7,232 nucleotides of DNA from Puniceicoccales bacterium (GCA_031288455.1 JAITRI010000026.1:1-7232), one strand, 5' to 3'; positions 1-6,477 are shown, counted from the stretch's first letter. The notes: a model not told the origin generated them from the sequence alone. A program made the numbers and translations.

Positions 1-113
1 AAATACGGCGTCGGGCACTTGCGTTTATGCCTCCGGCGGGCAGGGGCACAGCCCCTGCTCCCCCCGCATCCGCGAAGCGGATGCAGACCGCTTCGCGAAC
101 GAGGGCGGAAATC
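1..113. repeat. GC-rich palindromic intergenic repeat, copy 1
   Basis: The first 97 bases match 218-313 almost perfectly, with a few substitutions and one single-base indel. A further matching block (GGGCGGAAATC, 103-113) recurs at 348-358. The unit contains two perfect short hairpins. GCAGGGGC (40-47) pairs with GCCCCTGC (51-58) around ACA. GCATCCGC (66-73) pairs with GCGGATGC (77-84) around GAA. A competing stem pairs GCGAAGCGG (72-80) with CCGCTTCGC (88-96), so the last two cannot form together. No U-rich tail follows, so it does not look like a simple terminator. It resembles REP-like or other non-coding interspersed elements, but assignment to a known family is inference. The element probably continues beyond the left edge. 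Confidence 0.85.
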
Positions 114-192
114 TCAGGAAAATGAAAACTAAAGATAAAATCGTCGGAGGCCTAGGAGGTCTAAAAACAAAAGCCGCGGAGAACTAAAAAAC

Positions 193-210
193 ATCGGCGC
201 CGGGCACTTC
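193..210. repeat. Degenerate partial third copy of the repeat's left end
   Basis: The bases TCGGCGCCGGGCACTTCT resemble the opening of the repeat unit (ACGGCGTCGGGCACTTGC). They lie directly before copy 2, separated from it by a short A-rich spacer. The match is short and imperfect, so it may be a decayed remnant or chance similarity. Confidence 0.4.
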
Positions 211-217
211 TCCCTAA

Positions 218-358
218 AAATACGGCGTCGGGCACTTGCGTTTATGCCTCCGGCGGGCAGGGGCACAGCCCCTGCCCCCCCCCATCCGCGCAGCGGATGC
301 GGACCGCTTCGCGCGCGTGAAATAGCGAAAGTTCCCTGGCGCGCGCTGGGCGGAAATC
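218..358. repeat. GC-rich palindromic intergenic repeat, copy 2
   Basis: This is a direct repeat of copy 1 at an offset of 217 bases. The identity is nearly complete over 218-313 and resumes at 348-358. A stretch of about 34 bases (314-347) in between has no close counterpart in copy 1. The hairpin GCAGGGGC-ACA-GCCCCTGC is kept exactly. The second hairpin survives as CATCCGC (283-289) and GCGGATG (293-299), but its loop changes from GAA to GCA and the stem loses its end pair. Stems are conserved while loops vary, which fits a structured element. Copy 2 sits close to the terminator that ends the leftward cluster. Confidence 0.85.
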
Positions 359-393
359 ATCGGAAACCCAAAGCCAACATCTCCGGAAATATA

Positions 394-416
394 AAACCCA
401 TGGCCGCCGTGGGTTT
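394..416 (-). terminator. Intrinsic terminator at the end of the leftward cluster
   Basis: AAACCCATGG (394-403) pairs with CCGTGGGTTT (407-416) around a CCG loop, giving ten pairs including one T-G wobble. Read leftward, the GC-rich core follows the lolD stop codon (419-421) immediately and is followed by a T-rich tail (TTTTAT). Read rightward, the same hairpin ends in a run of T (414-420), so it could work in both directions. Its position directly after the last gene makes it the natural end of the operon transcript. Confidence 0.88.
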
Positions 417-418
417 TT

Positions 419-1108
419 TTACGATTCGCGGCTCCACCGGTGAATTTTTTCCAATTTCCCTCCGTGGAGTTTGTGGCTGGTATTCATTTTTTTTGCAAAT
501 CGTCCGTTGTGCGTTATCAACAGCAGAGCACTGCCGTATTCCCCGCAGAGTCCGACTATCATGTCCATGACGGCATCCGCCGATCGCTCATCCAGGCTGC
601 CGGTCGGCTCATCGGCTATGATGATTTTCGGATGATTCATCATCGCGCGCACGACTGCCACACGCTGCCTTTCACCTCCCGAGAGCGTTGTGATATTGCG
701 GGATTCGGCGCCGCTCATGCTGACGCGCTTCAGCAAATTTTTTGCAAAATCCACGTCCGATTGTTCGACGCCGGTAACAATCCTCCGCGGGAATAATAAA
801 TTCTCCAGCACATTCAGCTCGGGGATCAAATTGCACCGTTGGAAAATGTATCCGAAAAGCTTTGGGCGCAGCTTTGAAAGTTTTGAACTCCGTTCGCCGG
901 TGACATCATTTCCTTCCCAAATGACACTCCCGCCGCTGGGGCGATCCAACATTCCGAGCACATTCATCAGCGTCGTTTTCCCCGATCCGGAATCGCCGCA
1001 TATGCCAATCGTTTCACCCTCCTCGATCCACAGATCAATGCCACTAAAAATCAGCGAGTCCTGGAAATTTTTCCGCACATCTCTCAACTCTGCGATGATA
1101 TTACTCAT
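419..1108 (-). CDS. lolD: LolD-type ABC transporter ATPase (lipoprotein release)
   Basis: This is a 229-residue ATPase subunit. By family knowledge it sits on the cytoplasmic face and powers transfer of outer-membrane lipoproteins from the inner membrane to a periplasmic carrier. All ABC motifs are present. They are Walker A GDSGSGKT (38-45), Q-loop Gln90 in YIFQ, signature LSGGERQRVA (142-151), Walker B IIIADE (162-167) followed by PTGSLD, and the switch His200 in LLITHN. The length and the LSGGERQR...ADEPTGSLD pattern fit the LolD/MacB/FtsE clade. Its gene overlaps the upstream permease by 8 bases, with a GGAGG site inside that gene's end, so translation is probably coupled. The LolD assignment rests largely on the LolC/E-like partner. 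A MacB-like or other small-substrate exporter is the main alternative. Confidence 0.85.
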   Translation of the reverse strand: MSNIIAELRDVRKNFQDSLIFSGIDLWIEEGETIGICGDSGSGKTTLMNVLGMLDRPSGGSVIWEGNDVTGERSSKLSKLRPKLFGYIFQRCNLIPELNVLENLLFPRRIVTGVEQSDVDFAKNLLKRVSMSGAESRNITTLSGGERQRVAVVRAMMNHPKIIIADEPTGSLDERSADAVMDMIVGLCGEYGSALLLITHNGRFAKKMNTSHKLHGGKLEKIHRWSRES

Positions 1109-2330
1109 TGCGCAATGCCTCCGCCGGGTTTATTTTCGCTGCCTTCAGCGCCGGCAATATGCCCGCGATACAGCACAGAGCGATGGCAAACGCGACTATC
1201 ACGAAAATGTCACGGGCGCCGTACTGCGCCGGCATGTTGGAGAACGCGTAAAATTTCAGCATGAAATCCTCCACGCGACACAATTTCACGAATGCCGACA
1301 CTATGTCATTTCTGAAGCGAATGACGGCCATTCCCAGAGGAATTCCGATGGCGCTTCCGACAATCCCAAGCACAAGACCCTGTACCATGAAACACGCGGC
1401 ACACTGCTTGGCGGTTCCTCCTAGCGCGCCGATGAGGCCAATTTCGCGCGTTTTGCGCACCACGGAAATCGTCAAGGACCCGGCAATGGAAAACGCGGCC
1501 ATCAGCAGAATGAACAGCAGCACAAAAAACATCATCGTTTTTTCAGTTTTCAAAGCAAACAGCAGGTCGCGGTTCATTTCCTGCCAACTCTCCGCCAATA
1601 TCGGCGGATTGAGACATTTGTTAAGCTCAAATGCAAACTTTTCCGCACGCACGTTGGGCTTCAACTTTATCCCAATGCCGTGAATCCATCCGTTTAGGCC
1701 GTACAGCTCCTGCATGACGTCCAGCGGCAGGAGCGCAATATTCTGATCCGCGTGGTGATATCCTGTCTCGAAAATCGCCGCAACTTCCAGCGTCTTTGGC
1801 AAAATAACCTCATCTCCGTCCTCATTTTCCATCATCTTTGGGGAATAGATTTCGACGCTGTCGCCGACATTCGCTCGCATCCAGCGCGCCAGCTCTCCGC
1901 TTAGAATTACGCCGCCGGAATCAAAATTTTCCAGCGTCCCGCATTTTATGAATTTTTGCAGATCCACGACGCGCAGTTCATTTTCCAGATCAATCCCTTT
2001 AATTATCGGGAATGCAGGCCTTTTGTCACGCTGCATCATTGCGATGCCATAGGAGTATTTTGCGGTTGCGGCAACCTCCGGCAGACTTTTTAGGAAAGTA
2101 TCCACGTCGTCGCCATCCATGATGGGAGATTTCGAGTCCACGCGCAAATCTCCCTGTGTTCCCACTATCGCCTGCCGAATATTCCGCTGAAATCCATCCA
2201 TTACGCTCTGCACAACGAATAGAACCATCACTCCCAGCGCCACTCCGAGAACCGATATCGCCGTGAAGAATGACACACGCTTCCCCGTCGGAAATAGCTG
2301 CTTAATCGCCAAATATGTGTACCACTTCAT
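1101..2330 (-). CDS. lolC: LolC/LolE-family lipoprotein-releasing permease
   Basis: This is a 409-residue inner-membrane permease of the LolC/E (FtsX/MacB-like) family, the partner of the ATPase just downstream. Four membrane segments are visible in the family's arrangement: about 20-43, 266-291, 311-337 and 374-394. A large periplasmic domain of about 220 residues lies between the first two. Family hallmarks include the N-terminal run FFTAISVLGVALGVMVL, the NRDLLFALKTEK stretch before segment two, the RKTREIGLIGALGGT coupling region after it, and the C-terminal PAEALRNE. The length matches LolC/LolE (about 400). Only one such permease is present here, so it may act as a homodimer or LolF-type subunit, or pair with one encoded elsewhere. 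LolC versus LolE cannot be decided by eye. Its ATG lies 60 bases after the SpoIID gene's stop and has no obvious Shine-Dalgarno site. Confidence 0.88.
   Translation of the reverse strand: MKWYTYLAIKQLFPTGKRVSFFTAISVLGVALGVMVLFVVQSVMDGFQRNIRQAIVGTQGDLRVDSKSPIMDGDDVDTFLKSLPEVAATAKYSYGIAMMQRDKRPAFPIIKGIDLENELRVVDLQKFIKCGTLENFDSGGVILSGELARWMRANVGDSVEIYSPKMMENEDGDEVILPKTLEVAAIFETGYHHADQNIALLPLDVMQELYGLNGWIHGIGIKLKPNVRAEKFAFELNKCLNPPILAESWQEMNRDLLFALKTEKTMMFFVLLFILLMAAFSIAGSLTISVVRKTREIGLIGALGGTAKQCAACFMVQGLVLGIVGSAIGIPLGMAVIRFRNDIVSAFVKLCRVEDFMLKFYAFSNMPAQYGARDIFVIVAFAIALCCIAGILPALKAAKINPAEALRNE
1118..1122 (-). promoter_or_regulatory. Strong Shine-Dalgarno site for lolD
   Basis: On the minus strand GGAGG lies 9 bases before the lolD ATG (1106-1108), inside the last codons of the permease gene. 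It confirms the lolD start. It also shows that this genome uses classical Shine-Dalgarno sites, which makes their absence before several neighbouring genes noticeable. Confidence 0.8.
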
Positions 2331-2390
2331 GGGGATTTGTAGTTTCTATTCCGTGGAAGTCGCCATTGCAACAAAAGATATGCCCTCACG

Positions 2391-4037
2391 CTAAAAAAAT
2401 TCAAAGTATACCCGCAATGTCCCTTCGCCGCTCGCACCTGCACACGAAAATTCCACCTCATTCTTGCCGGGATGCACGCACCGGGACACATCAATCTTTG
2501 ACGTTTCCGGTTTCCCGCTGCACTTCAGCGGAAAGCTTAGCGCGACACCATTTATTTTTGCCTCCAAATTCTGTGTTTTTCCGTCACCGCCGATGACTAG
2601 AAATGCTGATCTTTTCGGCGCGCAGAAGCTCTGCGCAACTGATTTTTTTGTGCCGCCGATGTGCAGCAGCATCGGGATTGTCGCGATGGAAATGCCACCG
2701 TAATATTTTTTTAGGATCTGTTCGAAATTTTTGTGGAGGCGAGTCGCCATGAAATTCGCACCGTATTGGCTCATGCCAACGCCATGCCCAAATCCACCGC
2801 CGTAGGCATAAATTTTCGACAGCTTACCATTTTTGTCGACCGTGTGCTCGAACGCCACATTGGCACTTGGCAGCGGCTTTCCATTTTTTTCAAACACGCT
2901 TCTAATCACCGCATCCTTCCTGACGCTGAAAACATTCTCGGTGGTAATCACCTCCAGTTCGATGATTTTCCCGGAAACGCCGCGTTTTTTTACGTTTACC
3001 TTCAGAATTTTCCCGAATTTATCTCCACCGGACGACTCACTGCGCACGAAATCTCCATGTGTTCCACTCAGCAGCGTCCTCCGCAAAATTTCTTCCAATT
3101 CCTCCGCTCGCCACTTTTGCACCCATCTGAAATGCGGCGATGCGGAATCGTAGAGATTTGGTCGTGATTTGTAAAACTTTTTGGCGGTTTCCTCATCCCA
3201 TAAATTTCCCACACTCCCGTCATCGGGCACTCCCACCAAATATTTGCACCGTATGCCGGGAAATGAGTTTGTTTTCGGCGACGAAAAGACATTTTCACAG
3301 TTTTCCGTGTGTCCACAGGACGTGGAAAAATATAGCGGCAATATTGGCTTGCCGTCGCACATCGCGACTATGCCAGCCGTGCTCTCGACGGCCCTATTGC
3401 CCTTCGGCAACTGATTTGCCATGCCCAAGTACATCTGATTTGTGGAGGAATCGAGCAGATCAAATTCACTAAAATTTTTCACCTTCGACAGAAGCGCATA
3501 ACTTCTCGCGGCAACCGCCTGCGCTTTCAGCGCTTCGATGGAGAACTTCGCCGGCATCTCGCTCAGAATGACACCCTTCAAATATTCCTCCAATTCAATC
3601 ACGTTGACCACAAAAAATTTGCCATTTTGTCCGAGCCGGATCTCGAATTTCCCTCCGTACAGCGCCTGCTTTTTATTCCTTCTGAGGCCACAAATGCCGA
3701 GTCCGCCGCTTTGGCATTCCACTGTGATTGTGCCGCGGATATCTTCCAGATTAATGTTTTTTCCGGATGCCAGCGAAAACGTTTCCCCGTTCAGTTTGAT
3801 CTTCACCGGTTTCCCGCGCGGAATTTTCGCCAGCGGAATGTGAGAATTTTCCCTGCGGACTGTGCATCCATTCGGCGCCATTATTTCGATTTCATCGTAG
3901 GAAAAATTCTTGAATTGATTGTCGCTGATGGCGACCCTGACAAAATGCTGATCCTCCTGGCAAGTGGCGGCATTGCAGCGGCAAAAAAATACCACCGCTA
4001 CCACGAGCACATAAACGCCTCTCCAAAACATTTTCAT
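2391..4037 (-). CDS. SpoIID/LytB-domain exported peptidoglycan-processing protein
   Basis: This is a 548-residue protein of the SpoIID family, known in sporulation and in chlamydial division as a lytic transglycosylase that cuts denuded glycan strands. Numbering is from the chosen ATG at 4037. An N-terminal signal sequence (MKMFWRG, then a hydrophobic run 8-18 and Cys-Asn-Ala-Ala near 21-24) suggests export. The domain core has SEMP with the likely catalytic Glu160, EALKAQAVAARSYA (168-181), STSCGHTENCENVF (238-251) and GHGVGMSQYGA (417-427). A C-x5-C pair (241, 247) resembles the zinc-site cysteines reported in a clostridial SpoIID. Roughly the last 90 residues lie beyond the core and look beta-rich. 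The frame is open upstream to a GTG at 4166, but only the chosen start places the signal sequence at the N-terminus. The exact cell-wall role here is unknown. Confidence 0.85.
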   Translation of the reverse strand: MKMFWRGVYVLVVAVVFFCRCNAATCQEDQHFVRVAISDNQFKNFSYDEIEIMAPNGCTVRRENSHIPLAKIPRGKPVKIKLNGETFSLASGKNINLEDIRGTITVECQSGGLGICGLRRNKKQALYGGKFEIRLGQNGKFFVVNVIELEEYLKGVILSEMPAKFSIEALKAQAVAARSYALLSKVKNFSEFDLLDSSTNQMYLGMANQLPKGNRAVESTAGIVAMCDGKPILPLYFSTSCGHTENCENVFSSPKTNSFPGIRCKYLVGVPDDGSVGNLWDEETAKKFYKSRPNLYDSASPHFRWVQKWRAEELEEILRRTLLSGTHGDFVRSESSGGDKFGKILKVNVKKRGVSGKIIELEVITTENVFSVRKDAVIRSVFEKNGKPLPSANVAFEHTVDKNGKLSKIYAYGGGFGHGVGMSQYGANFMATRLHKNFEQILKKYYGGISIATIPMLLHIGGTKKSVAQSFCAPKRSAFLVIGGDGKTQNLEAKINGVALSFPLKCSGKPETSKIDVSRCVHPGKNEVEFSCAGASGEGTLRVYFEFF

Positions 4038-4071
4038 GCCAACTGGATGGTTGTATAGCAGCCGCATCCGG

Positions 4072-4096
4072 AAATGCAAAGAAAGATTTTGCATTT
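4072..4096. repeat. Perfect 9-bp inverted repeat upstream of the SpoIID-domain gene
   Basis: AAATGCAAA (4072-4080) and TTTGCATTT (4088-4096) are exact reverse complements separated by 7 bases. They lie in the 118-base gap between the plsC stop and the preferred SpoIID start, about 35 bases before that start. This could be an operator or a weak AT-rich hairpin in the message. If translation really began further upstream, the repeat would be coding sequence. Confidence 0.55.
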
Positions 4097-4155
4097 GCAA
4101 AAAATTTTCCGCGTCTCCACTCCACCGCAGCATTGCATTCCAAACGGCGCACACA

Positions 4156-4857
4156 TCATTTCGCACAGCCGGGAATTTGAATGCTTCTGACGGCTTCCAT
4201 GATCACGGCGGCGCTGTATTCATAGTCCCTTTTGTACGCGTCTGGCGGCATGTAATCGGCCGGCTTCAGCGCTGTGCCGAATACTATGGTCGCCTTCCTA
4301 TTCCAGTCGAAAAATTTCCTTCCGCGCCCCATGATTTCAAATGTCCCAAAAATTCTACAGGGGATCACCTGGACCCTCGTCCTGCAGGCCAACATCCCGA
4401 CTCCGGCATGCACACTGCCATGTGATCCATCCTTCGAACGTGTCCCTTCGGGGAAAATCATGAGGCATTTGCCATTTTTCAATAGCCGCAAAGCCGCCCT
4501 AATGGCAGCCACATCGGCGCCCCCCCTGTTGAGCGCGACACAATTCATGTTGCGAAATAACCAGTTGCGGAATTTTGTGCGAAATAGCGAACTGCGCGCC
4601 ATCGAAAACACTTCCCTGTTTGACACCGCACTGCCGATGAACGGCGGATCAAAGTAGCTCAGATGGTTACACGCCAGCAGACATGGCCCGTGCCTTGGAA
4701 TGTTTTCATCGCCGTATACATCACCATCGAACAGCTCGCGAAACATTATCTTCGCGATGAATACAACAATGCGATAGACCGGATGAATCAGCATCGTCGC
4801 CAATAGTGAATTTTTATTAATTTTGTCAAAGCGATAATTTACTGGGGTGCGCCGCAC
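4156..4857 (-). CDS. plsC: PlsC-family 1-acyl-sn-glycerol-3-phosphate acyltransferase
   Basis: This is a 233-residue member of the PlsC/LPLAT family. It is expected to acylate lysophosphatidate to phosphatidate at the inner face of the cytoplasmic membrane, an early phospholipid step. The four family blocks are visible. They are NHLSYFD (64-70, with catalytic His65 and Asp70), the NRGG block (110-113, Arg111), FPEGTRS (135-141, Glu137) and VIPC (164-167). A hydrophobic stretch near 22-37 may anchor it. The length is normal for the family. The start used is a GTG lying inside the end of glgA, with a 19-base overlap. An ATG 21 codons later (4794) is a reasonable alternative, since the family core begins near there and neither start has a clear Shine-Dalgarno site. 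The acyl acceptor is not certain from sequence, because related enzymes acylate other lysolipids. Confidence 0.88.
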   Translation of the reverse strand: MRRTPVNYRFDKINKNSLLATMLIHPVYRIVVFIAKIMFRELFDGDVYGDENIPRHGPCLLACNHLSYFDPPFIGSAVSNREVFSMARSSLFRTKFRNWLFRNMNCVALNRGGADVAAIRAALRLLKNGKCLMIFPEGTRSKDGSHGSVHAGVGMLACRTRVQVIPCRIFGTFEIMGRGRKFFDWNRKATIVFGTALKPADYMPPDAYKRDYEYSAAVIMEAVRSIQIPGCAK

Positions 4858-6305
4858 CGGCGCACCGGTGCAACCGCTCCGTAGACGCGCTCATACTCTC
4901 CGGCGGCCTTTGCCCAGGAGAAATCTTTTCCCATGGCACTCAGGCGCATCCTTTCGACGTCTCCGCGGCGGTCATAGTAGGTGGCACATGCCCATCCGAT
5001 TGTGTTGTACAGCGCAGAGTACGTCAGATCCCTAAAAACAAATCCAGTTCCATCGCCCGTCTTTTCGTTGTAGTTTTCGACGGTATCGGCGAGACCGCCG
5101 GTCGCCCTTACGATCGGCAACGTCCCGTATAGCATGGAATACATTTGATTCAGCCCGCACGGCTCATATCTGCTGGGCATAACGAAAAAATCAGCGCCGG
5201 CCTCTATCAAATGCGCCAGTGGGTTGTCCAGCCCGATCCTGCAGGAAACTTTTCCGCGAAAGTTGTGCATCAGCTGCATAAATCTCCACTCCAGGTGCTT
5301 ATCTCCTGAGCCCAGCAGCGCAAATTGCACCTCCATATTTTTCACCACATCCGGCAAGATGTCGCAGAGAACATCCAATCCCTTCTGCTCAAAAAATCTC
5401 GCCACCACTCCAAAAATTGGGATCCCGTCGCCATCGGCAAGCTCCATGTGCGCCTGCAATCTGCGCTTGCATATCATTTTTCCACCCATCGATTTCGCCG
5501 AAAAATTCCTGGGCAAGAACCTATCGGTCAACGGATTCCAAATGTCCGTGTCAACGCCGTTGCAGATTCCGATCATGTCGCTCGCGCGGTAGCGAAGCAC
5601 GTCATCCAACCCATGCCCGTAGTCGCTCGTCTTTATCTCCTCCGCATAGGTCCTGCTGACGGTGGTAATTTTCCCGGCAAATTGCAGGGCTCCCTTCATC
5701 ACATTTACGGCTCCACAGGCCTCCATCGCGAATGGATGCCAGTAGTGGTCATAGAGCCCGACAAAGTCTAGTAATTCCATCGGCGCATATCCGTGGTGTG
5801 CCATGTTGTGAATGGTGAAAACTGATCCGCTGCTGCGCACAGCCTCCGGCCTACTGTGGACACTCAGCAGCGCCGGAATTATGCCAGTTGGCCAATCGTG
5901 GGCGTGAATGACATCCGGGCTCCAGTTCAGAAATTGGCACGCATCAATCACCGCGCGGCAAAAAAACGCAAAGCGTTCCCAATTGTCGCAGTACCCTTCT
6001 CCGCATTCTCCGTAGATGCCGCCTCTCCCAAAATATCTGTTGAATTCGACCAAATAGACCGTGACGCCCCTGTATTCCGTCGACAGAAGCTGCGCAAATT
6101 CCACGCCATATCCCATGTTTACGATCATCGGACCTCCAACGGCCACAAACGGTGTGGCCTCATTTACGGATGCACATTTCGGCAGGACTATGCGCACGTC
6201 ATGCCCGATTTTTCTCAGCGCCACCGCCAATGCCGGGATGACATCGCCAAGCCCTCCGACTTTGCAGTATGGATCACACTCCGATGCGGCAAACAATATT
6301 TTCAT
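4839..6305 (-). CDS. glgA: Glycogen synthase (GT5 family)
   Basis: This 488-residue enzyme extends alpha-1,4-glucan chains using an activated glucose, normally ADP-glucose in bacteria, in the cytoplasm. The N-terminal MKILFAASE with KVGGL (15-19) matches the nucleotide-sugar binding loop. Choosing the ATG at 6305 places that lysine at residue 15, exactly as in E. coli GlgA, which favours it over in-frame ATGs at 6335 and 6365. Other marks are HAHDW (134-138), NGVDTDIWNP (249-258), Arg303 and Lys308 in ARFFEQKGLD, and SRYEPCGLNQ with Glu381 (378-387), followed by a Gly-Gly loop near 403. Both Rossmann-like domains are complete and the length is typical. It is the first gene of the leftward cluster and has no glg neighbours in view. 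A weak CCGGA lies just before the start. Confidence 0.95.
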   Translation of the reverse strand: MKILFAASECDPYCKVGGLGDVIPALAVALRKIGHDVRIVLPKCASVNEATPFVAVGGPMIVNMGYGVEFAQLLSTEYRGVTVYLVEFNRYFGRGGIYGECGEGYCDNWERFAFFCRAVIDACQFLNWSPDVIHAHDWPTGIIPALLSVHSRPEAVRSSGSVFTIHNMAHHGYAPMELLDFVGLYDHYWHPFAMEACGAVNVMKGALQFAGKITTVSRTYAEEIKTSDYGHGLDDVLRYRASDMIGICNGVDTDIWNPLTDRFLPRNFSAKSMGGKMICKRRLQAHMELADGDGIPIFGVVARFFEQKGLDVLCDILPDVVKNMEVQFALLGSGDKHLEWRFMQLMHNFRGKVSCRIGLDNPLAHLIEAGADFFVMPSRYEPCGLNQMYSMLYGTLPIVRATGGLADTVENYNEKTGDGTGFVFRDLTYSALYNTIGWACATYYDRRGDVERMRLSAMGKDFSWAKAAGEYERVYGAVAPVRRCGAPQ

Positions 6306-6429
6306 TCCGGCGCCACGATGATTTGTGATACCCATAGTGAATGGGAAAATTTTTACAAGATCCATGCGCTCTTGTGCATTTATGAAATCCTCCGCTGCGC
6401 TTAAATTCTCACGGAAAATTTTTTTATGC

Positions 6430-6458
6430 TTGACACGTGCGTTTCAATGGCGTGTAAT
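6430..6458 (+). promoter_or_regulatory. Near-consensus sigma70-type promoter
   Basis: TTGACA (6430-6435) is a perfect -35 hexamer. After exactly 17 bases comes TGTAAT (6453-6458), five of six to the -10 consensus. An A/T-rich tract (6415-6427) sits just upstream of the -35 and could act as an UP element. The predicted start of transcription is about 6465, leaving a leader of about 25 bases before the ATG at 6490. An inverted repeat ACACG/CGTGT (6433-6437, 6451-6455) straddles the spacer and could bind a regulator, though it is short. Confidence 0.82.
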
Positions 6459-6477
6459 GCGCACTTCTTCTCTAAAA

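Larger units (their letters stand above)
1..393. other. Gene-free stretch made of repeats and linker
   Basis: I see no convincing gene here on either strand. The stretch is filled by the two repeat copies, an A-rich linker (about 114-217) and a short tail (359-393) before the terminator. The linker holds a 21-codon frame, ATG 122 to TAA 187, beginning MKTKDKIVGGLGGL. Its Shine-Dalgarno-like AGGA is only about 2 bases from the ATG, which is too close to be convincing. The same frame is open leftward to the window edge, so it could also be the tail of a longer frame running through the repeat. A 9-bp imperfect tandem repeat (GGAGGCCTA, GGAGGTCTA; 146-163) lies inside it. Confidence 0.6.

Noticed and set aside
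1..358. CRISPR array at the left edge
   Set aside because: There are only two full copies of a long, hairpin-rich unit, with no regular short repeats or spacers and no cas gene nearby.
244..570. Rightward 108-codon frame through repeat copy 2 and the lolD end
   Set aside because: It begins in repeat sequence, crosses the terminator hairpin and runs antisense into lolD. The Pro/Arg/Gly-rich start is what GC-rich palindromes give by chance.
690..1424. Rightward 244-codon open frame opposite lolD and the permease end
   Set aside because: It lies antisense to two genes whose protein motifs are unmistakable, spans their junction, and its translation shows no recognisable domain. It is best read as a shadow frame.
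4045..4080. Possible leftward promoter (TTGCAT, 16 bases, TATACA) before the SpoIID-domain gene
   Set aside because: The -35 matches only three of six positions, and the predicted transcript start would be only about 8 bases from the ATG.
4038..4166. 43-codon upstream extension of the SpoIID-domain gene to a GTG at 4166
   Set aside because: It would bury the signal peptide inside the protein, and the extension has no recognisable feature. Internal ATGs at 4133 and 4067 also lack good ribosome sites.
6306..6365. 20-codon upstream extension of glgA to an ATG at 6365
   Set aside because: The family N-terminus (MKILFAASE with the nucleotide-sugar loop lysine at position 15) fits a start at 6305, and the extra residues have no family counterpart.
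5856..6404. Rightward 182-codon open frame opposite the glgA start
   Set aside because: It is antisense to the conserved N-terminal domain of GlgA and lacks a ribosome site or domain.
6344..6423. Recurrent GGAAAATTTTT tracts as a regulatory motif
   Set aside because: The same or similar A/T tracts occur inside coding sequence (for example near 1063 and 7096), so base and codon preference explains them.
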